Shown here: positions 1 through 8,236 of the stretch, piece by piece
How positions within the stretch are numbered: the first letter of the stretch is position 1
Layout of the letters: every line of letters starts with the position of its first letter
Origin: Chengkuizengella marina
GTDB lineage: Bacteria; Bacillota; Bacilli; Paenibacillales; KCTC-33759
Length of the DNA: 64,000 bases
Assembly (NCBI RefSeq): GCF_009910845.1
Contig: NZ_SIJB01000025.1
Location: 1-64,000, forward strand
Direction of reading: 5' to 3'
Notes under the pieces: model-generated
The model's input: the letters and a program-made list of their open reading frames with translations, nothing else
Told to the model about the DNA's origin: nothing
Databases searched by the model: none
Program-made: the position numbers and the translations under genes

Positions 1-54
1 TACTTGACAGGGGGCAGTTCAGAGACGCATTCTTCACTCTAAATATTTCAGAAT

Positions 55-741
55 TTAATAAGTACTCGTTCCAGAAGTTCCTTTCATAATTGCAACACCT
101 GAGCTTGCTCCCAAACGAGTGGCACCTGCTTCGATCATTTGTAAAGCCGTTGTTAAATCTCGAATTCCACCAGAAGCTTTCACTTCCATATGATCTGAAA
201 CTGCAGCTTTCATTAGACGTATATGTTCCACAGTTGCCCCACCAGGTCCAAAACCAGTTGAAGTTTTTACAAAATGGGCTCCTGCTAGCTCAGATAATTG
301 ACAAGCTTCCTTAATCTGATCATCATTTAGAAAACCAGTTTCTAATATCACTTTCACAATCGCTTCATTTTCAACTGCCTTTGTTACTGCTTGAATATCT
401 TTAAATACCGTATCAGTATCACCTTCTAACAAAGAACCTACTGCAAGAACCATATCAATTTCTTTAGCCCCATTTTCTACACAATTAGCAGCTTCAAAAG
501 CTTTAGTCTCACTTGAATTAGCTCCTAAAGGAAAACCAGCAACTGCTGCAATTTTCACATTTGTACCGTTTAAAAGTTCCCTACAAGTCCCTACCCAGTA
601 ACTATTCACACAAACACTGAAAAACTGGTGTGTTTTGGCTTCCTCACATAACTTTGTAATCTGAGCTTTCGTTGCATCTGCTTTTAATAATGTGTGATCA
701 ATAAACTTTGGCAACTGTGATACATCAAAAGGTTTACTCAT
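55..741 (-). CDS. deoC: Deoxyribose-phosphate aldolase
   Basis: Cleaves 2-deoxyribose-5-phosphate to glyceraldehyde-3-phosphate and acetaldehyde in deoxynucleoside catabolism; cytosolic class I aldolase. The 228-residue TIM barrel has the family's Schiff-base lysine in VKTSTGFG (K159), the proton-relay lysine in VKASGG (K188) and the aspartate in EIDMV (D96). I start at MSKPF because GAGGTG lies 7 bases ahead; the reading frame stays open five codons further, but that would place the start on top of this ribosome site. The start overlaps the stop of the upstream Nudix gene by 8 bases, so translation is probably coupled. It is the last gene before the left edge. Confidence 0.96.
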   Translation of the reverse strand: MSKPFDVSQLPKFIDHTLLKADATKAQITKLCEEAKTHQFFSVCVNSYWVGTCRELLNGTNVKIAAVAGFPLGANSSETKAFEAANCVENGAKEIDMVLAVGSLLEGDTDTVFKDIQAVTKAVENEAIVKVILETGFLNDDQIKEACQLSELAGAHFVKTSTGFGPGGATVEHIRLMKAAVSDHMEVKASGGIRDLTTALQMIEAGATRLGASSGVAIMKGTSGTSTY

Positions 742-1177
742 TCTCTTGCACCTCATATCCTAGTTTTAATAATGCTCTTTGTAAAACATCGTTATTGTTA
801 TCATACCCATTATGTATTTGTTTGTGCCAAGCTTCTTCTGGAGTCAACCATTCTACTCCAGATATTTCTTCTACCTGAGCTTGTAACACTCCCTCTTTGG
901 CTTCAATTAGAAAATAGTGAACTTCCTTATCTACTATGCCTAATTGAGGTGAATCGTATTGATAATTTACAACCATTAAAGGATCAGCTTCCTTAATTAT
1001 ACCCTTCATCCCTGTTTCTTCTTCAATTTCTCTAAGGGCAGTTTGTTCGATGATTTCCCCATGCTCCATCTTGCCTTTTGCTAAAGTCATTATTCCAAAT
1101 CGATCCTGTATCATTTGTATGAGTAATTTACCATTCTCATATTTATATACCACACCACCAGCTGATACTTCTCTCAT
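734..1177 (-). CDS. Nudix (MutT-type) hydrolase
   Basis: A 147-residue pyrophosphohydrolase of the Nudix superfamily, which hydrolyses nucleoside diphosphates linked to another moiety. The full Nudix box Gx5Ex7REUxEExGU is present (G at KGKMEHGE, then REIEEETGM) at about residues 34-58. Substrate cannot be told from sequence; the acidic C-terminal half with WLTPEEAW is common in ADP-ribose/ApnA-type enzymes. It precedes and overlaps deoC, so both may act in nucleotide or nucleoside salvage and clean-up. A terminator-like inverted repeat separates it from mtaB. Confidence 0.9.
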   Translation of the reverse strand: MREVSAGGVVYKYENGKLLIQMIQDRFGIMTLAKGKMEHGEIIEQTALREIEEETGMKGIIKEADPLMVVNYQYDSPQLGIVDKEVHYFLIEAKEGVLQAQVEEISGVEWLTPEEAWHKQIHNGYDNNNDVLQRALLKLGYEVQENE

Positions 1178-1213
1178 TCATCTTTCACCCCATCTCCATC
1201 AACAAATTGAATA

Positions 1214-1270
1214 AACCCCACAACAGCTAGGAATCACTATATTGCGTAACTCTATTACTTTTGTGGGGTT
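1214..1270 (-). terminator. Inverted repeat behind mtaB
   Basis: AACCCCACAA (1214-1223) pairs exactly with TTGTGGGGTT (1261-1270); on the minus strand the second arm is followed by TTATT. The 37-base loop is long for a simple terminator, so it could also be a transcript-end stabiliser. It separates mtaB from the Nudix-deoC pair. Confidence 0.5.
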
Positions 1271-1294
1271 CAACAACTTTTGATCATTATTTTA

Positions 1295-2641
1295 TTATAC
1301 AGCATTAGCATTTGAAGACTCTAAAACCCTTACGATCTTCCCTTTACATTCATTCACTCCAGCTTCCACAATCTTCACTTTACACACTTTTCCTAGTAAA
1401 TCTTCAGTGCCCTCCATAATCACTTGCAAATAGTTATCTGAGTGACCAATAATGGAAAGACTGCCTTCACTTTCTTTGACTGTTTCTGGAATAACTTCAA
1501 TCACTTGATCCACAAATTTATTTGCATATTCTAATTGCATTTTTTCTGAAAGATCAATCAATTCATGAACACGTCGATTTTTCTCCTCCATGTCCACCTG
1601 ATGATCCATCTTTGCAGCTGGAGTACCTGTACGTTTAGAATAAGGAAATACATGCAACTCAGAGAATTTACATTTTTCTATAAACTTATAACTGTTATTA
1701 AACTTTTCTGCATCTTCCCCTGGAAACCCTACAATGATGTCTGTCGTAATTGCAACGTCTGGCATGATTTCATGAATTTTATTAATCTTTTCTCCAAACT
1801 CTTCAATCGTATATTTTCTGCGCATCGCTTTTAGAACATCATTATCGCCTGTTTGTAATGGGATGTGTAAATGACGACACATTTTATCTGACGTTTTTAA
1901 TACTTCAATCACTTCATCTGTAATCTGACTGGCTTCTATTGAACTAATTCTAATTCGTTTTAATCCTACTACTTTATCCAAGTCCCATAATAAATCAGCT
2001 AATTTAAAATTGTCTAGGTCATCACCATAACCACCTGTATGAATCCCTGTTAAAACAATCTCTTGATAACCAGAGTCTACTAACTTCCTTGCTTGTTTGA
2101 TTACATCCTCAGGGTTTCGACTGCGGCTCAACCCACGTGTCCATGGGATAATACAAAAAGTACAAAAATTGTTGCAGCCTTCTTGTATTTTTAAAAATGC
2201 TCTAGTACGATCAGAAAAATCTGGTACATCTAACTCTTCAAAGTTACGAGTCTTCATAATATTTCTGACAGCATTAATGGGTTGTCTTTCTTTTTGGATT
2301 TCTTTAACATAATCCATTATTTTCTCTCTATCCTGTGTACCTATGACAAGATCAACACCATCAATCTCTAAGATTTCTTTTGATGCCGTTTGAGCATAAC
2401 AACCTGTGACGGCTATGATTGCCTCTGGATTTCTACGAATAGCTCTTCGAATCATTTGTCTGCTTTTCTTATCACCTGTATTTGTAACAGAACATGTATT
2501 AATGACATAAACATCTGCTGTTTCATTTGTATCATCAAAGTCTACTTGTCCGTATCCTTCATTTTTAAAAAGCTGCCAAATCGCTTCAGTATCATAAAAA
2601 TTCACTTTGCAACCTAATGTGTGAAACGCAACTTTTTTCAT
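1295..2641 (-). CDS. mtaB: tRNA t6A37 methylthiotransferase MtaB
   Basis: Radical-SAM enzyme that converts t6A to ms2t6A at position 37 of ANN-reading tRNAs. About 448 residues: N-terminal UPF0004 domain with conserved cysteines (HTLGCKVN, NTCSVT, GCYAQT), radical-SAM cluster CNNFCTFC near residue 155, and a C-terminal TRAM-like tail. The start MKKVAFHTLGC is chosen because GGAGG lies 8 bases ahead; the longer open frame would overlap rsmE. Its start is one base after the rsmE stop, so it is cotranscribed with prmA and rsmE, the usual Bacillales order behind dnaJ. Confidence 0.96.
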   Translation of the reverse strand: MKKVAFHTLGCKVNFYDTEAIWQLFKNEGYGQVDFDDTNETADVYVINTCSVTNTGDKKSRQMIRRAIRRNPEAIIAVTGCYAQTASKEILEIDGVDLVIGTQDREKIMDYVKEIQKERQPINAVRNIMKTRNFEELDVPDFSDRTRAFLKIQEGCNNFCTFCIIPWTRGLSRSRNPEDVIKQARKLVDSGYQEIVLTGIHTGGYGDDLDNFKLADLLWDLDKVVGLKRIRISSIEASQITDEVIEVLKTSDKMCRHLHIPLQTGDNDVLKAMRRKYTIEEFGEKINKIHEIMPDVAITTDIIVGFPGEDAEKFNNSYKFIEKCKFSELHVFPYSKRTGTPAAKMDHQVDMEEKNRRVHELIDLSEKMQLEYANKFVDQVIEVIPETVKESEGSLSIIGHSDNYLQVIMEGTEDLLGKVCKVKIVEAGVNECKGKIVRVLESSNANAV

Positions 2642-2642
2642 A

Positions 2643-3401
2643 TTATGATCCTCCAATCTCACCGTATTCATATAACACACAAGTCAGCCCTACCATAGCA
2701 GCTGTTTCAGTTCTTAAAATTCTTTTTCCTAGACTAACAGATTGACAGCCTGCTTCCTCTAGCTCTAATATTTCTTTAGCTGTAAATCCACCCTCAGGTC
2801 CGATTACCATTAAAATAGTATGAGTAGTTTCATTATCTACTTTTTTACCGTTTATTTTATCTTTTAAATAGATCTGATCTTCATTTTCATAAAAAACAAA
2901 ACTAACATCAACTTTAGGAATGACATTTAAAAGTTCCCGCCAAGTACTAATTACTTTAATCTCAGGAACTCGGTTTCTATGAGCCTGCTCAGCTGCTTCT
3001 TTTGCAATCTTATACCAACGTTCCATTCTTTTATTCGTTTTCTTCTGATCATACTGTACGATCGTACGCTCAGAAATAAAGGGGATAAACTGTATTGCAC
3101 CAATTTCGGTATTTTTTTGGATGATAGCATCCATTTTATCACCTTTAGGTAAACTTTGAGCAATCCAAACGTTTATAGTGGGTTCGTTGGACCGATCTAG
3201 CTCTTTGATGATTGAAGCAATAACTTTATTTTTTGTTATCTGTTCTATCTCAACTAAAACGTCGCGTGTTTCTCCATCACTAACGATAAATTGGTCTTCT
3301 ATTTTTGCTCGCATAACTTTAATGAGATGAAACGCATCATCATCTAAAATGTGAACTTTATTTTCAACAAATTGATTTTTTGAAATAAAATATCGTTGCA
3401 T
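2643..3401 (-). CDS. rsmE: 16S rRNA (uracil-1498-N3)-methyltransferase
   Basis: SPOUT-class methyltransferase that methylates U1498 of 16S rRNA. At 252 residues it has the normal length; the N-terminal PUA-like part begins MQRYFISK and the C-terminal knot carries the SAM-binding motifs GPEGGFTAKEI and LGKRILRTETA. It sits in the prmA-(protease-like)-rsmE-mtaB run and is followed one base later by mtaB. Nothing unusual is seen in the conserved motifs. Confidence 0.96.
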   Translation of the reverse strand: MQRYFISKNQFVENKVHILDDDAFHLIKVMRAKIEDQFIVSDGETRDVLVEIEQITKNKVIASIIKELDRSNEPTINVWIAQSLPKGDKMDAIIQKNTEIGAIQFIPFISERTIVQYDQKKTNKRMERWYKIAKEAAEQAHRNRVPEIKVISTWRELLNVIPKVDVSFVFYENEDQIYLKDKINGKKVDNETTHTILMVIGPEGGFTAKEILELEEAGCQSVSLGKRILRTETAAMVGLTCVLYEYGEIGGS

Positions 3402-3494
3402 GTTAACAACAACCTCTTCTATATAAAATACCCAAAATATATCTTACTACAAACAAAGCTGTTTACGCCACATTTGTTTAGTTTTACCATAAGT

Positions 3495-4169
3495 TTAAAA
3501 AATCACTGAAAAAAACCGATTTATTATATTGTATATAACAAATTGCAAGTTCAATATCGGTTGGATAGTCACCATTCTAAGAGGCGGAATTAACGCTAGC
3601 AATAAAAAGATGTAAATAGAGTATAGTTCAAATTTTGCCATTTTTGCTCGGACATTATTTGGTGCTAAATCCTCTATTATTCTATAACCATCCAACGGTG
3701 GCAGAGGAATCAAATGAACTACAAATAGCAAGATATTAATGCGTATAAACCATTCTAAAAAGGTATTAATAGCATTAAAAACATCAGGTGAAAACCATAC
3801 ATGAATTGATCCCATAAATAATAAATACCAAAATAAAAAACCAATCAAAACAAAACACAAATTACTGAATGGTCCAGCTAGAGATATGAATACTCCTATG
3901 AGTTTTGGTTTTTTAAAATGATGTCGATTAACTGGAACAGGTTTACCCCAACCAAAACCAGCAAAAAGGAATAGTAACATCCCTATAAAATCAAGGTGAG
4001 TTTGCGGATTTAGTGTAAGTCTTCCCTGCTTTTTAGCAGTTGGGTCATTAAATTTATTCGATGTGAAAGCCTGTGTAAATCCATGTATTGTAACTCCAAG
4101 TAAAAATGCTAATAAAACAAATGGCAGTTCATATAAATCAAAAAAAATCAAACGATCTAAAAACTCCAT
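3495..4169 (-). CDS. Site-2-protease-like membrane protein, catalytic motif lost
   Basis: A 224-residue polytopic membrane protein of the M50 (site-2 protease) family, recognisable from the GRLTLNP..HLDF..GTLLF-type segment (here GRLTLNPQTHLDFIGMLLF), GWGKPVPVN and the C-terminal PLPPLDGYRI motif. Members use HExxH to bind zinc. Here that position in TM1 reads HGFTQ (codons CAT GGA TTT ACA CAG), so the catalytic glutamate and the second zinc histidine are both replaced, while the distal LDG aspartate survives. The frame is intact, so this looks like a retained pseudo-enzyme rather than a dead gene. It lies between prmA and rsmE. Confidence 0.85.
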   Translation of the reverse strand: MEFLDRLIFFDLYELPFVLLAFLLGVTIHGFTQAFTSNKFNDPTAKKQGRLTLNPQTHLDFIGMLLFLFAGFGWGKPVPVNRHHFKKPKLIGVFISLAGPFSNLCFVLIGFLFWYLLFMGSIHVWFSPDVFNAINTFLEWFIRINILLFVVHLIPLPPLDGYRIIEDLAPNNVRAKMAKFELYSIYIFLLLALIPPLRMVTIQPILNLQFVIYNIINRFFSVIF

Positions 4170-4178
4170 AACTCTCTC

Positions 4179-5138
4179 CTATCTTTTTTTTGCAGTAATG
4201 GCTACCCAATCTTCCTGCTCAAGTTTCTGAACAATTTCAAATTGTGATTTTGATAATGCCTCTAATACATCATCTTCTTTTTGTTTAATAATTCCTGAGG
4301 CAATGAATAAACCATCATGCTCCAAAACATTGTATACATCATCTATAAAAGTCAATATGATTTCTGCTAAAATATTTGCTACAACAATTTGAGTCTTTAC
4401 TTGGTTAGTATGATCTTGAGTGATTCGAAGCACTTGCAACAAGTCACTTTGTTGAACTTTAATTTTTTCTTCTAATTGATTAATACGTACATTTTCCTTA
4501 GCACTTGAAACTGCAACGGGGTCTAAATCCAAAGCTAACACTTTATTCGCTCCTAATTTCATCACTGCGATGGATAATATACCTGAGCCTGTCCCCACAT
4601 CGATTACATTTTTGCCTTCAACTTGTGCTTTTTCTAATGCTTTTAAACATAAGGATGTAGTGGCATGTGTCCCTGTACCAAAAGCCATTCCTGGATCAAG
4701 CTCTACCACACACTCATTTTCACCTGCATCATAATCCTCCCAGGTAGGTTTAATCGTAATCTTCTCCGTAATACGAACAGGTTTAAAATATTGTTTCCAA
4801 GCGTTTGCCCAATCTTCTTCGTTTACTATTTGTAGCTTCATGTCTGCTTTTCCTACATTGATATCTAATTCTATTAAATTTTTAACGAAACGTTCTAAAC
4901 CTTTTAGAAGTTCATCCATATCTACCTCTTCTGGAAAATAAGCTTTAATTTCTGCATCTCCTTCTGGGAAATCATTTAATGGTTTTTCATACCATTGACC
5001 TAAAGAAGTATCTCTTTCTTTATTCAAAGAACCAGATTCTTCTATTGAAACTCCACCAGCTCCATTTTCATGAAAAAAATTAGATATTTGCTCACTAGCT
5101 TCTTCAGTTGTGTAAATACATATTTCGTACCAGTTCAT
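4179..5138 (-). CDS. prmA: Ribosomal protein L11 methyltransferase
   Basis: Trimethylates L11 using S-adenosylmethionine. The 319-residue protein has the N-terminal L11-recognition domain (NWYEICIYT) and a C-terminal class I methyltransferase fold with DVGTGSGILSIA (motif I), the acidic LALDLDP and the family signature DPGMAFGTGTHATT. Two adjacent ATG codons exist; the second is preferred because GGAGGG is then 6 bases away. First gene of the prmA-rsmE-mtaB run downstream of dnaJ in most Bacillales, but here dnaJ is separated from it by about 3 kb of accessory genes on both strands. Confidence 0.96.
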   Translation of the reverse strand: MNWYEICIYTTEEASEQISNFFHENGAGGVSIEESGSLNKERDTSLGQWYEKPLNDFPEGDAEIKAYFPEEVDMDELLKGLERFVKNLIELDINVGKADMKLQIVNEEDWANAWKQYFKPVRITEKITIKPTWEDYDAGENECVVELDPGMAFGTGTHATTSLCLKALEKAQVEGKNVIDVGTGSGILSIAVMKLGANKVLALDLDPVAVSSAKENVRINQLEEKIKVQQSDLLQVLRITQDHTNQVKTQIVVANILAEIILTFIDDVYNVLEHDGLFIASGIIKQKEDDVLEALSKSQFEIVQKLEQEDWVAITAKKR

Positions 5139-5251
5139 CATTAACCCTCCGTACTTAAATTATCTGACCTATTATTTTATCATAGTTTTATCTTAAGACA
5201 AAATCTATTTCCATTCATATTTTTGTGTATAAAATGGAATAATGAATTGTA

Positions 5252-5280
5252 TTGAAAATAGTTTGCAATCGTGGTAAAAT
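5252..5280 (+). promoter_or_regulatory. Sigma-A-type promoter for the lipoprotein gene
   Basis: TTGAAA (5252-5257) and TAAAAT (5275-5280) are separated by 17 bases and point to the lipoprotein gene starting at 5325. This also argues against the longer upstream reading frame, which would begin inside the promoter. Confidence 0.6.
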
Positions 5281-5324
5281 CCTACATCAGGAAGAAAGAT
5301 ATAGAAACATCAGGAGGAGACACC

Positions 5325-6230
5325 ATGTTAAAGAGTAACAGAAACTTGCTTTTTGCTTTATTTGTTATTTTTGTAATGACGATTACAGGTTGTACTCATG
5401 AAGATCAATCTGGCGAAGAGAATCAGGCTGATGAACAGTCCTTTAAAATAACAATCGAATTTCAAGAACTTATTGAAGATAATGCAAAACCAGCTCAACT
5501 ATATGGGTTCATAGATGAACAATTAGAAGAAATTCCTAGGGAAGTTTTTACAAACTTATTATTAACTGTAGAAGATCAATTATCAGCACAAATGGAAGAC
5601 TTTAGTCAAGTACTTGAAGATGATGAGGTTCAATTAAAACTAGAGGAAATATCCAATGAAAACACTTTTGAAATAGAAGAAATACAAGATGAAGCTTTAA
5701 GAAAAGAATTAACTAAAATCATACAGAATGGATATAAAATCGAATTATTAAAAGGAATTTATTCAGTTAAAATAGATTATTCGCAAATGGAAAAATATAA
5801 ACCAAATGTGACTGAAGAAATGTCTGAATATATGAATATACAAGCCAAAGAATCTTCACAACTATATGAGAAAGATTTAACGTTAACCATTCCGTGGGAG
5901 GAACTCTCATCTCGTTTAGCTCAAACGGAGAAATTCTTAACCTCTTATCCGGAATCTGTGAGAGCAAGTATCGTTGAAAGAATGTATTTAAATTATTTAA
6001 TTCCGTATTTACAAGGACTACCTAACTCACCAGCATATGATATAGAAACAAAACAATTTAACCAAGAACTTATAGATAGTTATACACAATGGATTGAAAC
6101 ATATCCTGATTCACGTACCACTCTAATTATAAAAGAATATTTACACAATCTAGAGGAAACTAATTATAAATATTCAAATGAAGTAGCAACATCTTTAGAT
6201 AAGTTATTAGAACAAAATTTAACAGAGTAA
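5325..6230 (+). CDS. Lipoprotein of unknown function
   Basis: A 301-residue protein with a lipoprotein signal: basic MLKSNRN, a hydrophobic stretch, and the lipobox ITGC near residue 21, so it should be anchored on the outer face of the membrane. The mature part is acidic and helix-rich with no transmembrane segment and no domain I recognise. The start is set by AGGAGGAGA 5 bases ahead of ATG. It is a single-gene unit with its own promoter and terminator, divergent from prmA. Function cannot be stated. Confidence 0.85.
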   Translation: MLKSNRNLLFALFVIFVMTITGCTHEDQSGEENQADEQSFKITIEFQELIEDNAKPAQLYGFIDEQLEEIPREVFTNLLLTVEDQLSAQMEDFSQVLEDDEVQLKLEEISNENTFEIEEIQDEALRKELTKIIQNGYKIELLKGIYSVKIDYSQMEKYKPNVTEEMSEYMNIQAKESSQLYEKDLTLTIPWEELSSRLAQTEKFLTSYPESVRASIVERMYLNYLIPYLQGLPNSPAYDIETKQFNQELIDSYTQWIETYPDSRTTLIIKEYLHNLEETNYKYSNEVATSLDKLLEQNLTE

Positions 6231-6239
6231 AGAAAACTT

Positions 6240-6345
6240 GCTGATTGACAAGCCATTTGGCGAAGGCAGAAGCTTAGTTGTCAGCTCAGGATGTGCTGAT
6301 GCTTATGTTGCCAAATGGAAGTTGTATAACTTCCGACCATCAAGG
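6240..6345 (+). other. Structured noncoding stretch behind the lipoprotein gene
   Basis: Contains nested inverted repeats: CCATTTGGC (6253-6261) pairs with GCCAAATGG (6310-6318), TGACAA (6246-6251) with TTGTCA (6278-6283), CAGC/GCTG frame a loop with GGATG, and GGAAGTT-GTAT-AACTTCC is a perfect hairpin (6317-6334). The order hairpin with GGATG, then GATGnnnATGTT, then a second hairpin, then CGACC resembles the 64-bp cores at 34077 and 55086. It could be a decayed mobile-element end or a structured 3' untranslated region. Confidence 0.45.
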
Positions 6346-6348
6346 TTA

Positions 6349-6379
6349 AAAAGCCCTGCTTAGTGTTAGTAGGGCTTTT
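6349..6379 (+). terminator. Rho-independent terminator of the lipoprotein gene
   Basis: AAAAGCCCTGCT (6349-6360) pairs with AGTAGGGCTTTT (6368-6379), one G-T wobble, 7-base loop, ending in TTTT. It also works in reverse for minus-strand reads. Confidence 0.8.
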
Positions 6380-6424
6380 GACAGTTAGAAATGTAAATAG
6401 TAATCACATTACTTAGATTAGTCT

Positions 6425-6796
6425 CTATACCATTCCTCCACAAGCTTCAATAACTTGAAGCGCATGTTGATATTGAGTCTCATCTATGTTCACTGTTAAT
6501 AAAATATCCATACCTGTTGGGGTTCCTTGCCCTCCATCACTCATTCCGCTTGCACTTACATCAGCCGCGGCTAAAATACCAACATCTGGCTCACTAAAAT
6601 CAGCATGTAAGGACAACTTTCCTATACTGGTAATATCCCCATTCACTGGATTTGATATTTTAGTTATTCCTTCCCCTTGATATTTACTAAAGCGGTTTAT
6701 ATTAAGGTTATTTGCCCTTAATGATTGTAATTTCACTGCAGCCCCTTCTGCTTGCTCTGGGGAATTAAAATACGCTAATATGCTTTTTTCTGTCAT
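6425..6796 (-). CDS. Small paralogous protein of unknown function (second copy)
   Basis: A 123-residue soluble protein sharing its N-terminal layout with the gene just upstream (ILAYFNSPEQAE.AAVKLQSL here, IIAYFDTEDQAE.VAIKLQKL there). The middle is glycine-rich (SASGMSDGGQGTPTG) and the end again resembles a beta-alpha unit (VNIDETQYQHALQVIEACGG). The N-terminal pattern is ferredoxin-like and recalls general-stress proteins that scan as 'AYFDxEDQAE', but I cannot assign a function. Its start overlaps the upstream paralogue's stop by 4 bases (ATGA), so the two are translationally coupled and may form a heteromer. Confidence 0.75.
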   Translation of the reverse strand: MTEKSILAYFNSPEQAEGAAVKLQSLRANNLNINRFSKYQGEGITKISNPVNGDITSIGKLSLHADFSEPDVGILAAADVSASGMSDGGQGTPTGMDILLTVNIDETQYQHALQVIEACGGMV

Positions 6797-7125
6797 TTTA
6801 TTTGACCCCGTCCCTGATGAATAAAATCAATTGCATCATTGATTGATTCTTGTGATGCAACAAAACTAAGCATAATATTTTTTGAGTTTAGGTCTTCGCT
6901 TCCTATGTCTGTGAATCCCCATGCAGCAGGATAAACAAAACCTAATGTTCCTTGAAAATAATTCCCAAGACTCTGAGGCATAGCTGGAAAATTATCTATT
7001 ACTTGCTTATCTGTGGGTATTCTTTCTACAGAGATATCTTTTGTTTTTAATTTTTGCAATTTGATTGCCACGTCTTCGGCCTGATCTTCAGTGTCAAAAT
7101 AAGCAATTATATGTTTATTATTCAT
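6793..7125 (-). CDS. Small paralogous protein of unknown function (first copy)
   Basis: A 110-residue protein, first of a tandem pair; see the neighbouring copy. Both share an N-terminal beta-alpha segment beginning (H/S)I(I/L)AYF and a C-terminal helix (INDAIDFIHQGRGQIK). The middle segment differs entirely, with FQGTLGFVYPAAWGF here. A good GGGAG ribosome site precedes the ATG. It is preceded by the YfhD-like small gene, suggesting a small stress- or spore-type operon; that is inference only. Confidence 0.75.
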   Translation of the reverse strand: MNNKHIIAYFDTEDQAEDVAIKLQKLKTKDISVERIPTDKQVIDNFPAMPQSLGNYFQGTLGFVYPAAWGFTDIGSEDLNSKNIMLSFVASQESINDAIDFIHQGRGQIK

Positions 7126-7137
7126 AACAAAAACTCC

Positions 7138-7278
7138 CTATTTATTAATTTGTCTTTGATCAGCTTCCTTTGCTCTTTTTTGAGCTTCCAAATCATCTTC
7201 ATCTGCTAATGATTCTGAAAATTCCACATCTTCATTTTTGGCAATAGGTAACCTTTTCTCGGGCTTTTTTTGATCCAT
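7138..7278 (-). CDS. YfhD-like small protein
   Basis: A 46-residue, highly charged protein starting MDQKKPEKRLP and carrying DVEFSESLADEDDLEAQKRAKEAD-type sequence, which matches the remembered pattern of the YfhD family (DVEFS.ELAD.DD.EAQERA..AD.RQ). AAAGGAGG lies 6 bases ahead of the ATG. YfhD proteins are abundant in Bacillus genomes and of unknown function. It precedes the two tandem paralogues and is probably cotranscribed with them. Confidence 0.75.
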   Translation of the reverse strand: MDQKKPEKRLPIAKNEDVEFSESLADEDDLEAQKRAKEADQRQINK

Positions 7279-7350
7279 CTTAATCCTCCTTTCCATATCT
7301 CCTCAAACTCCATATATGTTTTACTACAATAAGAAATTTTATTCAGCAAA

Positions 7351-7374
7351 AAAACTCACCGATTGGTGAGTTTT
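7351..7374 (-). terminator. Terminator behind the MmcQ/YjbR gene
   Basis: AAAACTCACC (7351-7360) pairs with GGTGAGTTTT (7365-7374) around a 4-base loop; on the minus strand it ends in a T-run and begins right at the stop codon of the MmcQ/YjbR gene. Confidence 0.8.
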
Positions 7375-7730
7375 TAAGAATTTAAGATTTTTTGTTTATC
7401 TGCCTTTTTTAAACTATTAAATACTAACTGGTATGATTGATCCACCATTTCTAATATCTCTTCATCTGGAATACTGTCATCCAATAAAATGGTATTCCAA
7501 TGCCTCTTATTTAAATGATAACCTCCTGTAACTGCTTTATACTTTTCACGTAAAATTTCAGCTAAAAATGGATCACACTTAAGACTAACGGAAGAATACT
7601 CCTGCCCTTCTGAAATTAATGCAAACATTTTATTGCTTACCTTAATCACCAAAGTTTCTGGTCCAAAAGGATAATCTTCAACAGCTCCTTGTTTCTTTAA
7701 ACTATATGTCTTCAGTTCTTCATATTCCAT
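7374..7730 (-). CDS. MmcQ/YjbR family protein
   Basis: A 118-residue protein of the MmcQ/YjbR (CyaY-like fold) family. Visible family features: an early 'YPFGPETLVIKVSNKMFALI' block, SLKCDP, GGYHLNKRHWNTILLD and a C-terminal helix ending in VFNSL. The family is often described as DNA-binding-like, but its biochemical role is not established. It lies downstream of a GNAT acetyltransferase with a short gap and carries its own terminator directly on the stop codon. Confidence 0.85.
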   Translation of the reverse strand: MEYEELKTYSLKKQGAVEDYPFGPETLVIKVSNKMFALISEGQEYSSVSLKCDPFLAEILREKYKAVTGGYHLNKRHWNTILLDDSIPDEEILEMVDQSYQLVFNSLKKADKQKILNS

Positions 7731-7746
7731 TCTTTTCTCCTTTTTT

Positions 7747-8154
7747 CTAATTTAATCCTCTTTCCATAATAATATAGTTTATTCCACTCTTTTGAAACAT
7801 TTGTTTGGAATTCTTCAGTTCAAATTTCTCATAAAAATTTGTTTTATTTTCTCTTGCATTGCACCATATTTTTGTTATACCCATCTTCTTTGCTTGGGCA
7901 ATGACATGATGTAACAATATACTACCATACCCTTTACCTTGCTCACTCTGTAGTGTAGCAAATTTTCTAAATTGTGCAGTATTATTTTCAATAAATAGAG
8001 ATACTACGCTAATGAGATGACCTTTTTTAAATAGTCCAAAATGAATTCCTAAGTCATCTTTATCTAATTTTATATAATCAAAATCTTTGTTGGGCCACAT
8101 AACTATATGTCGCAAATGCCAAGTTTGCTCTTTGCTAATTTGTCTAATTTCCAT
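7747..8154 (-). CDS. GNAT family N-acetyltransferase
   Basis: About 135 residues with the acetyl-CoA-binding signature SEQGKGYGSILLHHVIAQA (Q/RxxGxG/A loop) and a GNAT-type C-terminal strand (WCNARENKTNFYEKFEL). The substrate cannot be predicted. The frame extends 30 codons further upstream but would run into dnaJ; MEIRQISKEQ is preferred because AAGGGTGAG precedes it. Probably cotranscribed with dnaJ or with the MmcQ/YjbR gene that follows 16 bases later. Confidence 0.85.
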   Translation of the reverse strand: MEIRQISKEQTWHLRHIVMWPNKDFDYIKLDKDDLGIHFGLFKKGHLISVVSLFIENNTAQFRKFATLQSEQGKGYGSILLHHVIAQAKKMGITKIWCNARENKTNFYEKFELKNSKQMFQKSGINYIIMERGLN

Positions 8155-8236
8155 AGTCTCACCCTTTAATAACAGAAAAACCGCAAGATTACACTCACGG
8201 TCTTTGACTCTCTTAATAACAATTGATAAATGTATA

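Noticed and set aside
6240-6345. TnpB/IS605 right end with omega RNA
   Set aside because: No tnpB remnant lies beside it and the hairpin layout cannot be matched with confidence.
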